A stretch of DNA of 64,000 nt, from contig CACWPM010000021.1 in NCBI GenBank assembly GCA_902762795.1, positions 1-64,000 on the forward strand, in the 5' to 3' direction. The translations under genes were made by a program, and so were the position numbers. Origin of the DNA: Fibrobacter succinogenes (GTDB lineage: Bacteria; Fibrobacterota; Fibrobacteria; Fibrobacterales; Fibrobacteraceae). Positions 7,237 through 15,118 of this stretch are shown piece after piece. How positions within the stretch are numbered: position 1 is the stretch's first letter; the number at the start of each line of letters is the position of its first letter. A model generated the notes under the pieces. The model worked only from the letters and a program-made list of their open reading frames with translations, was not told where the DNA came from and made no database searches.

Positions 7237-7778
7237 AAAAACCATATATTAAATTTATACGCTTAAATCCAATAGATTCCGTCAAAAACTTTGATTGTGG
7301 TGATAAGGATTTGAATGATTTTATTCTTAATCAATCTGCTGCATTTCAAAAGCATAAAATTGCTGTAAATTACGCTTGTGTTGATGTTGAAGACGCAAGC
7401 AAGGTTTACGCCTATTGCAGTCTTGCTTACGATAAAGTAGCCATGGGTGATTTCAAGGATAAAACGGAGTTTAACCGTTTTCATCGAGAACGTGGATTCC
7501 CGAATGCAAAACGTCTGAAAAGCTACCCGGCGGTAAAGCTGTGTAGGCTGGGGGTTGATATTTCCTTCAGAAAAAAGCAAATCGGGACTGCAATTATCGA
7601 TTATGTCAAGTTGATGTTTGCTTTAAATAATAAAGCGGGTTGTCGCTTTTTGACGGTTGATGCGTATTTGGAGGCGGTTCCCTTTTACGTGAAAAATGAA
7701 TTTCAATTTATGAACGCAGAGGATAATGATCCGCATACACGACTCATGTATTATGACCTGATGGATTTGAGTGCGTAG
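7218..7778 (+). CDS. GNAT family N-acetyltransferase
   Basis: A 186-residue GNAT-fold protein. The N-terminal block FDCGDKDLNDFILNQSAAF is typical of GNATs paired with small antitoxin-like genes. The acetyl-CoA region is seen as KLCRLGVDISFRKKQIGTAIIDYV (beta4-alpha3), although the usual Q/RxxGxG/A is KKQIGT. A VDAYLEAVPFYVKNEFQF block marks the C-terminal strands. The start is GTG at 7218 with GGAGG 10 bases upstream, overlapping the previous gene by 19 bp. It may be a toxin acetylating tRNA or another target, or an ordinary acetyltransferase; sequence alone does not decide. Confidence 0.8.
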   Translation: MLQKSIEKPYIKFIRLNPIDSVKNFDCGDKDLNDFILNQSAAFQKHKIAVNYACVDVEDASKVYAYCSLAYDKVAMGDFKDKTEFNRFHRERGFPNAKRLKSYPAVKLCRLGVDISFRKKQIGTAIIDYVKLMFALNNKAGCRFLTVDAYLEAVPFYVKNEFQFMNAEDNDPHTRLMYYDLMDLSA

Positions 7779-7786
7779 TTCTGTCG

Positions 7787-7831
7787 TACAAAACAGTCAC
7801 CATAGGATCTCAGACATGGATTGCCCAAAAG
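7787..7831 (+). pseudogene. FISUMP domain fragment
   Basis: Right after the GNAT stop codon, 45 bases translate as YKTVTIGSQTWIAQK, nearly the same as YKTVTIGTQTWMAQN in the gene at 6042. No start codon or rest of the domain is present. It abuts the broken topB copy at 7841. Confidence 0.75.
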
Positions 7832-7840
7832 CTGCTGCGG

Positions 7841-8267
7841 TTACCCCTTCTTAATCACTTCTACGGTGAGCTTGTTGAACGCAATCTTCCCGCCTTCGCG
7901 AAGCTCCAGCGCGGCCCTGAATGTCGTATCGTTTTTCTTGAAAGGTTCAAGGATTGGCGTGGATTTGTTCTTGAGGAGCGTTTCGACTTCTTCGTCTTTA
8001 AATTCTCACTGGAAAAACGTCTTGGGAATCCCGTAATTGCAGGCGGGGTTCATGCACACGTATGCCGCAAGTGTTTGCTCTTCGCCGTTTGGCGTTTGCG
8101 TGGTCGTGCCGCTACGGAATCGCAGCTGGTCGCCGCAGCAAGGGCAGGGGAGGTCTCTATGGACGAATTCAAAGCTTGTGCGACCGTCTTCACCGAGCTT
8201 TAGGTAGGCATCGAATTCTGTTCCTTTCTTGCTCTTGAATCCGGTTAATAGTTCAGTTTTGCCACCA
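7841..8267 (-). pseudogene. Duplicated 3' end of topB (nonfunctional)
   Basis: About 427 bp match the last part of topB (9589-10015), including the same C-terminal VEVIKKG followed by a stop codon (TAA at 7841-7843). A nonsense codon has arisen at 8006-8008, where intact topB has Arg: the intact protein reads FFKREFSDEEVETLL and the copy FFQ*EFKDEEVETLL. The piece lacks the enzyme's catalytic part and a start. The open part, 8006-8272, could still be read as 88 residues with four zinc-ribbon cysteines, but there is no sign that it is used. It forms a direct repeat with topB around the rpn gene. Confidence 0.85.
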
Positions 8268-8400
8268 TCCACGTTTGCGAGCCGATTTTCACCGTCTTGT
8301 ACTTTTGCCCATCGCGTTTATCAATCAAGGTTCCTTGTGTTGCTGCCATATCCAAAGATGCCATAAGCAAAAGAGCCGGTATCAAAAGTGAAAATTTCAT
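8245..8400 (-). pseudogene. Truncated FISUMP gene (N-terminal 51 codons)
   Basis: On the minus strand a signal peptide (MKFSLLIPALLLMASLDMAA) is followed by the start of a FISUMP domain (GTLIDKRDGQKYKTVKIGSQ, then TWMVAKLNY) and a TAA at 8245. The last codons coincide with the joint to the topB fragment, so the rest of the domain has been replaced. It starts at 8400, with about 220 bp of AT-rich DNA between it and the rpn gene in which I see nothing else. Confidence 0.7.
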
Positions 8401-8623
8401 ATGAAGTCCACTTGATAGAAAAGTTTATTTTGCCACTAGCGTTCATTAAAAAATACAAAAGAAGCCAAGGAAATTTAAAAGAAAAATATGCTTTGTATGG
8501 CTTGCCGTTAGCCTTTAATCCTTAAATCTTTGACGCATCATTTTTTTTACAAAAATTTTTCAGGACAAATCCAGCAAAAATGCGTGTCTATAAAACAGAA
8601 GCCAAACTGTTTCAAGGATGCGT

Positions 8624-9586
8624 ATGACAAAAAATTTTGAAAAAATAAAGCAAGAGACTGAACTTCGTAAGCAGATGTTTTACGATCCGACACTAGACCC
8701 CGTTTTCAAGAAGATATTTGACAATAAATCGACACTCATCAATTTTCTAAACGCATTTTTGCGATTGGAAAATGATCGTAGGATTACGGAAGTCGAGCAA
8801 ATCCGTAGAACCGTGAAATTGAAAAAGGCTGGGGGTGGCGACTCGATTGGTCGTTTCGATATTCATGCCCGCACAGCGGACGGACGATTCGTCAACATAG
8901 AGATGCAACGCATTGACCACGATGATTTTTTGGATCGCATTGAACTGTACAGTTCACTTTTGACGATTAACGCAAAAATCACCATGGACAGTGAGGTTTC
9001 GAAAGACCAGTTCAAGGAACATCCTTACCTGATGCCTACGGTCTATTCTATATGGCTGTGTAATTTCAAAGTCCCTTTTTGCAATGGATATCGTGAGGAT
9101 TTGGGGTTGTTTCGCTACTCCGATTTGGGTGACAAACGGGCCCTTCCCATCTATGGGAAAAAGAGGTATATTGTTATTGATATAACAAGATTTGTTCCCG
9201 CCAAGGGTAATGAACTAGAACAACAGTGGCTCGAAATATTCAAGAATGCTCCGAACGCAAGACGTATCCCTGCAAACGTTGCGGACGAAATTAGGGATGT
9301 CTATGAACGGCTGTTGGTGAAAAATTCGACCAGGGACTTTTTAAAGAAGGTGGTTGGCAGTATGACTGACAAAAGAGAATATTGGGCCGGACTTGCAACT
9401 GCCCGTCGCAGGGCCGAGGCTGAAGGTTTTGCTAAAGGTGAGGCAAAAGGCTTGGCGAAAGGTTTGGCGAAAGGCTTGGCAAAAGGCTTGGCAAAAGGTG
9501 AAAAGAAAAGCGCCAAGATGGCAAAGTTCCTTCAGAAAAACGGAGTGTCGCCAAAGTTATTGGCTGCGGCTCTCGCATTGAAATAA
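8624..9586 (+). CDS. Rpn family recombination-promoting nuclease / putative transposase (PD-(D/E)XK)
   Basis: Members of this family are PD-(D/E)XK nucleases linked to RecA-independent recombination. The N-terminus is typical (DPTLDPVFKKIFDNKSTLIN), and the nuclease core shows Asp79 (GRFDIHA) and Glu93-x-Gln95 (NIEMQ), the D...ExQ signature. The tail has a run of four-residue repeats (GLAKGLAKG...), common in this family. The ATG at 8624 is preferred over 8618 because AAGGA lies 6 bp before it. About 320 residues. It is bracketed by direct repeats of the topB 3' end (7841-8267 and 9589-10015) and converges on topB with a 2-bp gap. Confidence 0.88.
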   Translation: MTKNFEKIKQETELRKQMFYDPTLDPVFKKIFDNKSTLINFLNAFLRLENDRRITEVEQIRRTVKLKKAGGGDSIGRFDIHARTADGRFVNIEMQRIDHDDFLDRIELYSSLLTINAKITMDSEVSKDQFKEHPYLMPTVYSIWLCNFKVPFCNGYREDLGLFRYSDLGDKRALPIYGKKRYIVIDITRFVPAKGNELEQQWLEIFKNAPNARRIPANVADEIRDVYERLLVKNSTRDFLKKVVGSMTDKREYWAGLATARRRAEAEGFAKGEAKGLAKGLAKGLAKGLAKGEKKSAKMAKFLQKNGVSPKLLAAALALK

Positions 9587-9588
9587 GA

Positions 9589-12500
9589 CTATCCCTTCTT
9601 AATCACTTCCACGGTGAGCTTGTTGAACGCAATCTTCCCGCCTTCGCGCAGTTCTAGCGCAGCCCTGAACGTCGTATCGTTTTTCTTGAACGGTTCAAGG
9701 ATCGGTGTGGATTTGTTCTTGAGGAGCGTTTCGACTTCTTCATCGGAAAACTCACGCTTAAAGAATGTTTTCGGAATCCCGTAATTGCAGGCGGGATTCA
9801 TGCACACGTATGCCGCAAGTGTTTGCACTTCGCCGTTTGGCGTTTGCGTGGTCGTGCCACTACGGAATCGCAGTTGGTCGCCGCAGCAAGGGCAGGGGAG
9901 GTCTCTATGGACAAATTCAAAATTCGTGCGACCGTCTTCGCCGAGCTTTAGGTATGCATCGAATTCCGTCCCTTTCTTGCTCTTGAATCCGGTTAAAAGT
10001 TCGGTCTTGCCGCCGGTGAGGAGCGCTTTGATATCTGCCACGCGGAGCTTTTTGCCTGCAACAGATTTGAACAAGGTAAAGTTGCAAGCCGGGCAGAAAA
10101 TGGCGTTCTTGTTTTCTTCGAGTTTCTTTTTGCACATCGGGCAGTTGAACTTGGTTTCGGTGCCGTGGAAATGCCCATCGTTCTCGAAAGCGAATGTCGC
10201 TTTGAAATCCTTGTCCCAGACGATTTTTGCGTTGAAAGTCGTACCTTTCTTGGTCAAGAAGCCGCTGATGATTTCGGTTGTGCCATTGCTGAAGAGTTCT
10301 GCAATTTCTGTGTCGCTCATGACGTGCCCGGCAATCGTCTTGTAGAAAACGAAGTCGCAAGTCGGGGCTGTGTCCGGTGTGAGTGTGGGGTCGCCATTTT
10401 CGTTGTTCGATGTGGTGACGTCGCTTCCTTCGCAGATGAGACGGTTCCCAGAATCTAAAAGCGTCTTGCCGCACTTGGGGCATTTGTAGTTGGTCGGCGT
10501 TTTGGCGCGGGCGTCGTCGGAAAATTCAAAGCCGATGTTGCCGTCATTGCTTAACGTGAGCGTGGCACTGAATGTCGTTCCTTTTTTGCTCTTGAAACCG
10601 CTGAGCAAATCGGATTTGCCGGTTCTGAGGAGTGTCGTCATTTCGGCGTGGCTCAAGGTGCGGCCTGCAATGGTGTGGCCTGCCTTGAAACCGCATTCCT
10701 CGTTTTTGCAGACATAGCCCCACGGCGCAATTTCGAGCGGGCTGGAACATTTCGGGCATGGAATCGCGTCGGTGACGGTTTCGCGTTCGAATTGGCTGCC
10801 GTATTTTTGACGCAAATGTTCGAAGAGTTCCTTGACGTAATTCACGATGCCGTCGCGGAATTCAATCGGCGTGAGTTTGCCTTTCTCGACTTGAGAAAGC
10901 TTGAATTCCCATTCACCGGTCATTTCGGGCGATTTGACTTTCTCGTCCATGAGCGCGATGACTTCGCGTCCGCGCTGGGTGCTGACAAGATAATTCTTTT
11001 GCGCTTCGATGAATCCGCGTTTTTTGAGCGTCTCGATGATGCCTGCTTGTGTGGCCGGCGTTCCGAGACCGCGTTCTTTCATAGCTTCGGCAAGTTCTTC
11101 GTTTTCGATTTGCTTGCCCGCCGTTTTCATTGCGGCAAGGAGCGTCGCTTCGGTGAAGTACTTGGGCTTGCTCTTCTTTTTCTTTTGCAGTTCTAGACTG
11201 TCAAATGGTGCATGGTCCCCGAGATTCCATTCCGGGAATGTCTCGACGATGTTTGTGATGTCATCACCATCGCCCTTTGACTCTTCCGCTGTTGCATTAT
11301 CTCTCGTCTCTCGTCTCTCGTCTTTCGTCTTTTTTCCTTTCTTCTTTTCTTCCTTGACGAGTGCGCGGAAACCCAAATCCTCATTCCGCTTGAGCTTCAA
11401 ACGGAATAGATCCTTCGACTCCGCTGACGCTCCGCTCAGGATGACATCGGGTGCGTTCATGCCGGATTCTGTTCCGGCATCGGCGTTCTCGGCTTTTAGC
11501 AGAACTTCCATTTCGCTCCAGACATACGGCTTGAGCCATGCCTGCACAAAGCGTTCTTTCGCGAGTTTGTAGATGTTCTCTTCCATCTCAGGGAGATTTT
11601 GCGGTTCTTCTCCTGTAGGGATAATGGCAAAGTGGTCTGTGACTTTGCTGGAGTTGATGAAAACAAAGTTTTCGTTACCGCCGCGCATGACGGATTTTTC
11701 TTGCGGCGTAGCGAGCCTTTGTGCAAGTGCGTATGCCTCTTGTTGCATCGTGTCCGGCAGATATTGCGAGTCCGTACGCGGGTAGGTGAGCAACTTCTTT
11801 TCGTACAAGTTTTGTGCGCAGTCGAGAACTTGTTGGGCGCTGTATTTAAAACGCTTGTTGCCTTCTTTTTGCAGTTCCGTCAAGTCGAACGGTTTTTGCG
11901 GGAACTGCTTTTTCTGTTGGATGTCGACCTTTGCAATCGTCGCTTCTTCCGGCGGCGAGCATTTGTCTATAACAGCCTGCGCTGGTTCTTCTTTCTCGAA
12001 AATTGCAACTTTGAGATTGCTTTGCTTGTCCGATGGGGCAGATTTGTCATTGCGAGGGGGCGTGTCCCCCGAAGCAATCTCTTGCATTGTCATTCCGGCC
12101 TCCGAACCGGAATCGCCTTTTATTACTTCACTGGATCCTTCACGTTGTTCAGGATGACGTTGCCCTCTTTCGTCTTTCGTCTCTCGTCTTTCGTCTAATA
12201 ATTGCGCCTGGAACCCTTTCCAAGTCCCCACAACACTGTAATAAAACAGTTCCTTGAACTGCTCGACAATCGCATCGCGTTCCACGACCAGATTCAGCGT
12301 CGGAGTCTGCACGCGCCCCACAGAAATCATCTTTCCGCGCCCGGCGGTGAGCGTGTATGCACGAGTTGCGTTCAGTCCGACCATCCAGTCGGCACGCTGG
12401 CGGAGTCTTGCCGCATAGCTCAAGTTCAAACGCTCAGTCGCGTCTTCCAGATTCTTCCAAGCCTTGTCCAAATCCTTCGCCACATAGCTGTTCACCCACA

Positions 12501-12900
12501 AACGCTTGATCTGCTTTTTGCGGAAGTCCGGCGTGTAGTCGAGAATCAAGTCAAAAATCAAATTACCTTCACGGCCCGCGTCCGCGCCGTTTACAAGAAC
12601 ATCCGCCCTTGCCATCATATCGCGCACAACCGCGAGCTGCTTTCGCGTGCTCTCGATTTCCATCAACTTGAATTTTTCGGGCAAAAGCGGCAAGTTCGAA
12701 AGCCGCCAACCGCCCTCGAAACCGGGGTAGGCGTCCAACGGTGCAAGCGTAATCAAGTGACCCACGCACCAAGTGATGCAATGGTTCTTGCCGATTAGGC
12801 ACCCGTCGCCTTGCGTAAACTTTTCACCCTCAATACGCTCCAACATTGGCTTGTAATGCTGATTGGCAACAGAAGGTTTTTCGGCGACGAGTAAAATCAT
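9589..12900 (-). CDS. topB: DNA topoisomerase III with repeat-derived insertions
   Basis: A type IA topoisomerase that relaxes and decatenates DNA. The Toprim domain opens the protein (LLVAEKPSVA, with NGADAGREGNLIFDL), and the active-site Tyr373 is in LLTYPRTDSQYLP. It has 1103 residues, far longer than E. coli TopB at 653. Part of the extra length is a C-terminal series of zinc-ribbon/topoisomerase repeats (CPKC, CPMC, CPCC motifs). Part is low-complexity sequence translated from short genomic repeats: residues about 234-287 (including ERRETKDER and RHPEQREGSS), 473-498 and 523-534. These are in frame and sit in loops between conserved blocks, so the enzyme is probably active. A nonfunctional copy of its 3' end lies at 7841. 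Confidence 0.92.
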   Translation of the reverse strand: MILLVAEKPSVANQHYKPMLERIEGEKFTQGDGCLIGKNHCITWCVGHLITLAPLDAYPGFEGGWRLSNLPLLPEKFKLMEIESTRKQLAVVRDMMARADVLVNGADAGREGNLIFDLILDYTPDFRKKQIKRLWVNSYVAKDLDKAWKNLEDATERLNLSYAARLRQRADWMVGLNATRAYTLTAGRGKMISVGRVQTPTLNLVVERDAIVEQFKELFYYSVVGTWKGFQAQLLDERRETKDERGQRHPEQREGSSEVIKGDSGSEAGMTMQEIASGDTPPRNDKSAPSDKQSNLKVAIFEKEEPAQAVIDKCSPPEEATIAKVDIQQKKQFPQKPFDLTELQKEGNKRFKYSAQQVLDCAQNLYEKKLLTYPRTDSQYLPDTMQQEAYALAQRLATPQEKSVMRGGNENFVFINSSKVTDHFAIIPTGEEPQNLPEMEENIYKLAKERFVQAWLKPYVWSEMEVLLKAENADAGTESGMNAPDVILSGASAESKDLFRLKLKRNEDLGFRALVKEEKKKGKKTKDERRETRDNATAEESKGDGDDITNIVETFPEWNLGDHAPFDSLELQKKKKSKPKYFTEATLLAAMKTAGKQIENEELAEAMKERGLGTPATQAGIIETLKKRGFIEAQKNYLVSTQRGREVIALMDEKVKSPEMTGEWEFKLSQVEKGKLTPIEFRDGIVNYVKELFEHLRQKYGSQFERETVTDAIPCPKCSSPLEIAPWGYVCKNEECGFKAGHTIAGRTLSHAEMTTLLRTGKSDLLSGFKSKKGTTFSATLTLSNDGNIGFEFSDDARAKTPTNYKCPKCGKTLLDSGNRLICEGSDVTTSNNENGDPTLTPDTAPTCDFVFYKTIAGHVMSDTEIAELFSNGTTEIISGFLTKKGTTFNAKIVWDKDFKATFAFENDGHFHGTETKFNCPMCKKKLEENKNAIFCPACNFTLFKSVAGKKLRVADIKALLTGGKTELLTGFKSKKGTEFDAYLKLGEDGRTNFEFVHRDLPCPCCGDQLRFRSGTTTQTPNGEVQTLAAYVCMNPACNYGIPKTFFKREFSDEEVETLLKNKSTPILEPFKKNDTTFRAALELREGGKIAFNKLTVEVIKKG
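11301..11331. repeat. TCTCGTC-type tandem words inside topB
   Basis: Four to five 7-nt words (CTCTCGT, CTTTCGT) in tandem, read in topB as KDERRETRD. The same words occur at 12170-12198, 23345-23357 and 61930-61965. Confidence 0.7.
11409..11483. repeat. Two palindromic repeats inside topB
   Basis: GATCCTTCGACTCC...CTCAGGATGAC (11409-11445) and CATGCCGGAT...CCGGCATCGG (11459-11483) are in-frame insertions of the classes seen at 5777-5806 and 5829-5856. They encode part of topB residues 473-498. Confidence 0.65.
12041..12200. repeat. Composite 160-bp repeat insertion inside topB
   Basis: Four repeat classes lie in a row inside the reading frame: GTCATTGCGAG...GAAGCAATC, GTCATTCCGGCC...CCGGAATCG, GGATCCTTCACG...CAGGATGAC, and tandem CGTCTTTCGTCTCTCG words. 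Together they add about 53 residues and shift the catalytic Tyr from the expected ~328 to 373. Confidence 0.8.
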
Positions 12901-12946
12901 AATTGCCGAAAAGATATAAAATTTTTCAGAAAACCATGAATGCTGA

Positions 12947-13312
12947 TTACACTATGTCATATCCCGCGTCTGATAAAACTTTTAGCGCTTTTTCGAAATT
13001 CTCAGCTTTCACAAGAATATAATCCGTATTGAATGTGGATATTGCAAAAATTCCAATGCTATTTTCTGCAAGAATGGCCGAGATCTTTGAAAGAATGCCA
13101 ATAAGAGAAAAATCAAGCAATCCCTGAATGCGGAATCCTCGCCATCCATCGTCTCGTTCAGTTGTGTTTTGGGGAGTATCTTCTGTTTTGCATACAAGGG
13201 ATATTTCTTCATCGGTCTTGCCAATGAAATAGAAATCCTTGCTTGTATCGACATCAGTAATGTTTGCTACTTTACAGACTGTTAGTTTGTACTCTAGTTT
13301 CTTTAGTTCCAT
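12947..13312 (-). CDS. ACT-domain protein (ACT_7 type)
   Basis: A 121-residue cytoplasmic protein made of two ACT-like halves. The C-terminal half is clear: FRIQGLLDFSLIGILSKISA followed by LAENSIGIFAISTFNTDYIL, the small-molecule binding fold of the COG3603/ACT_7 group. Such proteins bind amino acids, but no partner enzyme is adjacent and the ligand is unknown. It lies 46 bp upstream (minus strand) of topB and could share its transcript. Confidence 0.8.
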   Translation of the reverse strand: MELKKLEYKLTVCKVANITDVDTSKDFYFIGKTDEEISLVCKTEDTPQNTTERDDGWRGFRIQGLLDFSLIGILSKISAILAENSIGIFAISTFNTDYILVKAENFEKALKVLSDAGYDIV

Positions 13313-13368
13313 AAATTATTCTATCGCTTATTAGAGTTTTGATTTAAACATGCCTTGTAAGACCAAAT

Positions 13369-13728
13369 TTAAAACAAACCGACTAAAAATTCGAAAAAAT
13401 GTTTTATATAGTAGATGATTTCAAATACGAACAAGATTAACCTAAACAAGGCTAATGGCAAAATTGGAACAACTCCGATTGCAGCAAAAATCATCCATAC
13501 CTTTCTTTGGACAATCTCTATTTTCAACGAAAACAAATCAAGCAACAACAAAACAGCCGAAGCCAACGTCATTAAAGGGAATAACAAATATACAATGTCA
13601 TCCGACCAAAAGCTATAGGTCCTTTTTATCAAGGCTGCCGGCGTATAATGAACGGTCAAGCACGCCACAGAAATAAACGCAGTCAAGGTAAAGAACTTAT
13701 CTATCAATTTCTTAATCAATTGGACCAC
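13369..13728 (-). CDS. Small integral membrane protein, unknown
   Basis: A 119-residue hydrophobic protein with about three predicted membrane segments (FFTLTAFISVACLTV, IVYLLFPLMTLASAVLLLL, MIFAAIGVVPILPLALFRL). It starts with GTG inside the last codons of the upstream gene (overlap 13716-13728), so the two are translationally coupled. No family recognised; AT-rich compared with housekeeping neighbours, consistent with accessory DNA. Confidence 0.6.
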   Translation of the reverse strand: MVQLIKKLIDKFFTLTAFISVACLTVHYTPAALIKRTYSFWSDDIVYLLFPLMTLASAVLLLLDLFSLKIEIVQRKVWMIFAAIGVVPILPLALFRLILFVFEIIYYIKHFFEFLVGLF

Positions 13729-14270
13729 CTCATAAAACAGCGTGCCGTGCTAATTCCACGATTGAGATATTCTTTCTGGATTACAATTTTATCGCTGAAC
13801 GGGCTTGGCTTTATTGTAAAGCCATCTAATGGTTCAGTATCATAAATAATTATGATAGAATCTTGCCTGTCATCAATCCCAATACCCGTCCCCTGAACAA
13901 CGGCCCCAATACCTCTACGAGGTTCAAACCGATATGTTAAAATATCTTTCTTAACGTTATCTTTGTCCTGATACTTAAGGCGCCAAAAATAATCAGCCCA
14001 AGAATCAACAAAAAAATTATACCAAAAGGATTTGTTCTGATACTCTTGTTCTAGAAAAAGCTTCTTGCCATCCAATTCGCACTGCTTTAGATTTTTATCT
14101 CCATATTCATAAATAGGATAAGTTTCCCCTTCTTGGGGATAAGGATTATAACACGTGTGAATAAAAGACAAATATGAAAGGAAAACTATGGTAAAGGCTA
14201 TTTTGGCCCACAAATCATTCTTTTTTAAAAATTGAACCGCTTGAGAGACTTTTGTTTTAATTATTTGCAT
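13716..14270 (-). CDS. Membrane-anchored hypothetical protein
   Basis: Starting at the ATG at 14270 (MQIIKTKVSQAVQF) it has 184 residues: a short cytoplasmic tip, one membrane segment (IAFTIVFLSYLSFIHTC) and a periplasmic or outer domain with no motif I recognise (WADYFWRLKYQDKD, GIGAVVQGTGIGIDDRQDS). An upstream in-frame ATG at 14357 adds 29 residues and is less likely because it gives a long uncharacteristic leader. It overlaps the small membrane protein gene downstream; together they look like a two-gene accessory unit. Confidence 0.55.
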   Translation of the reverse strand: MQIIKTKVSQAVQFLKKNDLWAKIAFTIVFLSYLSFIHTCYNPYPQEGETYPIYEYGDKNLKQCELDGKKLFLEQEYQNKSFWYNFFVDSWADYFWRLKYQDKDNVKKDILTYRFEPRRGIGAVVQGTGIGIDDRQDSIIIIYDTEPLDGFTIKPSPFSDKIVIQKEYLNRGISTARCFMRWSN

Positions 14271-14432
14271 ACAACAGATAGAATATACAAAATCTAGGTT
14301 GATTTCGTGTGATATCACATTGATTGGGCTTGACAGAACCGTTACTTTAGAGTGCATTTGTGAATATGAGTAACGAAATTGACCAACTGGGAAATGCTTC
14401 TAAACGTTTGCTATAGTTGACAAAATGAACGA

Positions 14433-14513
14433 TTTTGCAAGCGGTTGATTGTAGAACAACCAATCGCCTCAGTCATGACAACTTTTGCAAGCAACGTTGT
14501 CGCGACTCTCGGC
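14433..14513 (-). repeat. Family F two-hairpin element, copy 4
   Basis: Minus strand: GCCGAGAGTCGC, hairpin 1 (GACAAC / GTTGTC), ATGACTGAGG, a possible hairpin 2 (GATTG / CAATC) and TGCAAAA. Its left end on the plus strand abuts the remnant of an Rpn-family gene beginning about 14514. The spacing of hairpin 1 is wider than in other copies. Confidence 0.5.
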
Positions 14514-15053
14514 TTGAAGTTGTTTGCAAAATTTGCAAAGATTCCGCAGCTTGTCAAGTACTGGTTTCAGATTATGTTTCGCAACCAGAAGAACATCCCG
14601 ACAGTAGCTATCGTTTTGTAGAACGGAAAAGATCCTTATCGCATCGAAAAAGAAGTCATGTTTCCGAATTATCCCGAATATTATCACAAGATTGGGTTGC
14701 CGTTCCTGCTAGAAATTGTCGATGTTGGCGATATTTTTGAGGATGAAGAAATTCCACTTATTTTGCCCAAAATTGCACTCGCATTGGTCGCCTTGAAGTA
14801 TGTTTTTAACGGAGAAAAACTTAAAAAACATCTGAAAGCGGCTATGGCGGGACTCACATCGCTCCCCCGCGAAGTTTATGGCTACAAGTCTATCGCCGAA
14901 ATCGAAGAAGAAGAACTTGAAACCAAGATTAAAGATACCAAGCTCGAAATGGTCGATGCCATGCTCGCCAACAATAAATTAACTGACGAAGAAATCGCCA
15001 TTATTTCTGGCATTCCGCTAGACGAAATCCAAAAGCGTAGAGCACAACGTTAA
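14514..15053 (+). pseudogene. Remnant of an Rpn/YhgA-like transposase-family gene
   Basis: The frame reads [19 protein letters not shown], then IPTVAIVL, a TAG stop at 14616-14618, then [20 protein letters not shown]. In this family the interrupted spot is normally L-Y-x-G, so TAG probably replaces a Tyr codon. The 5' half of the gene (nuclease core) is missing where family F copy 4 begins. From an ATG at 14658 the 131-residue 3' part is intact and ends in a helical tail ([20 protein letters not shown]) typical of Rpn C-termini. The family assignment rests on the tail and the L(Y)NGK..P block and is moderate. Confidence 0.6.
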
Positions 15054-15064
15054 GAATTCCATTT

Positions 15065-15100
15065 AAAAATCCACGGTGTCATCGCTGTGGATTTTTTTTT
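15065..15100 (+). terminator. Intrinsic terminator after the Rpn remnant
   Basis: AAAAATCCACGG pairs with CTGTGGATTTTT around a short loop and runs into nine T residues. On the minus strand it also faces the end of the outer-membrane TPR gene at 15119, so it may serve both. Confidence 0.75.
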
Positions 15101-15118
15101 GCTTTCTTTCATTCCGTT

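Noticed and set aside
9430-9510. GLAKG four-residue repeats in the Rpn-family gene as a special domain
   Set aside because: Short charged repeats near the C-terminus are common in this family.
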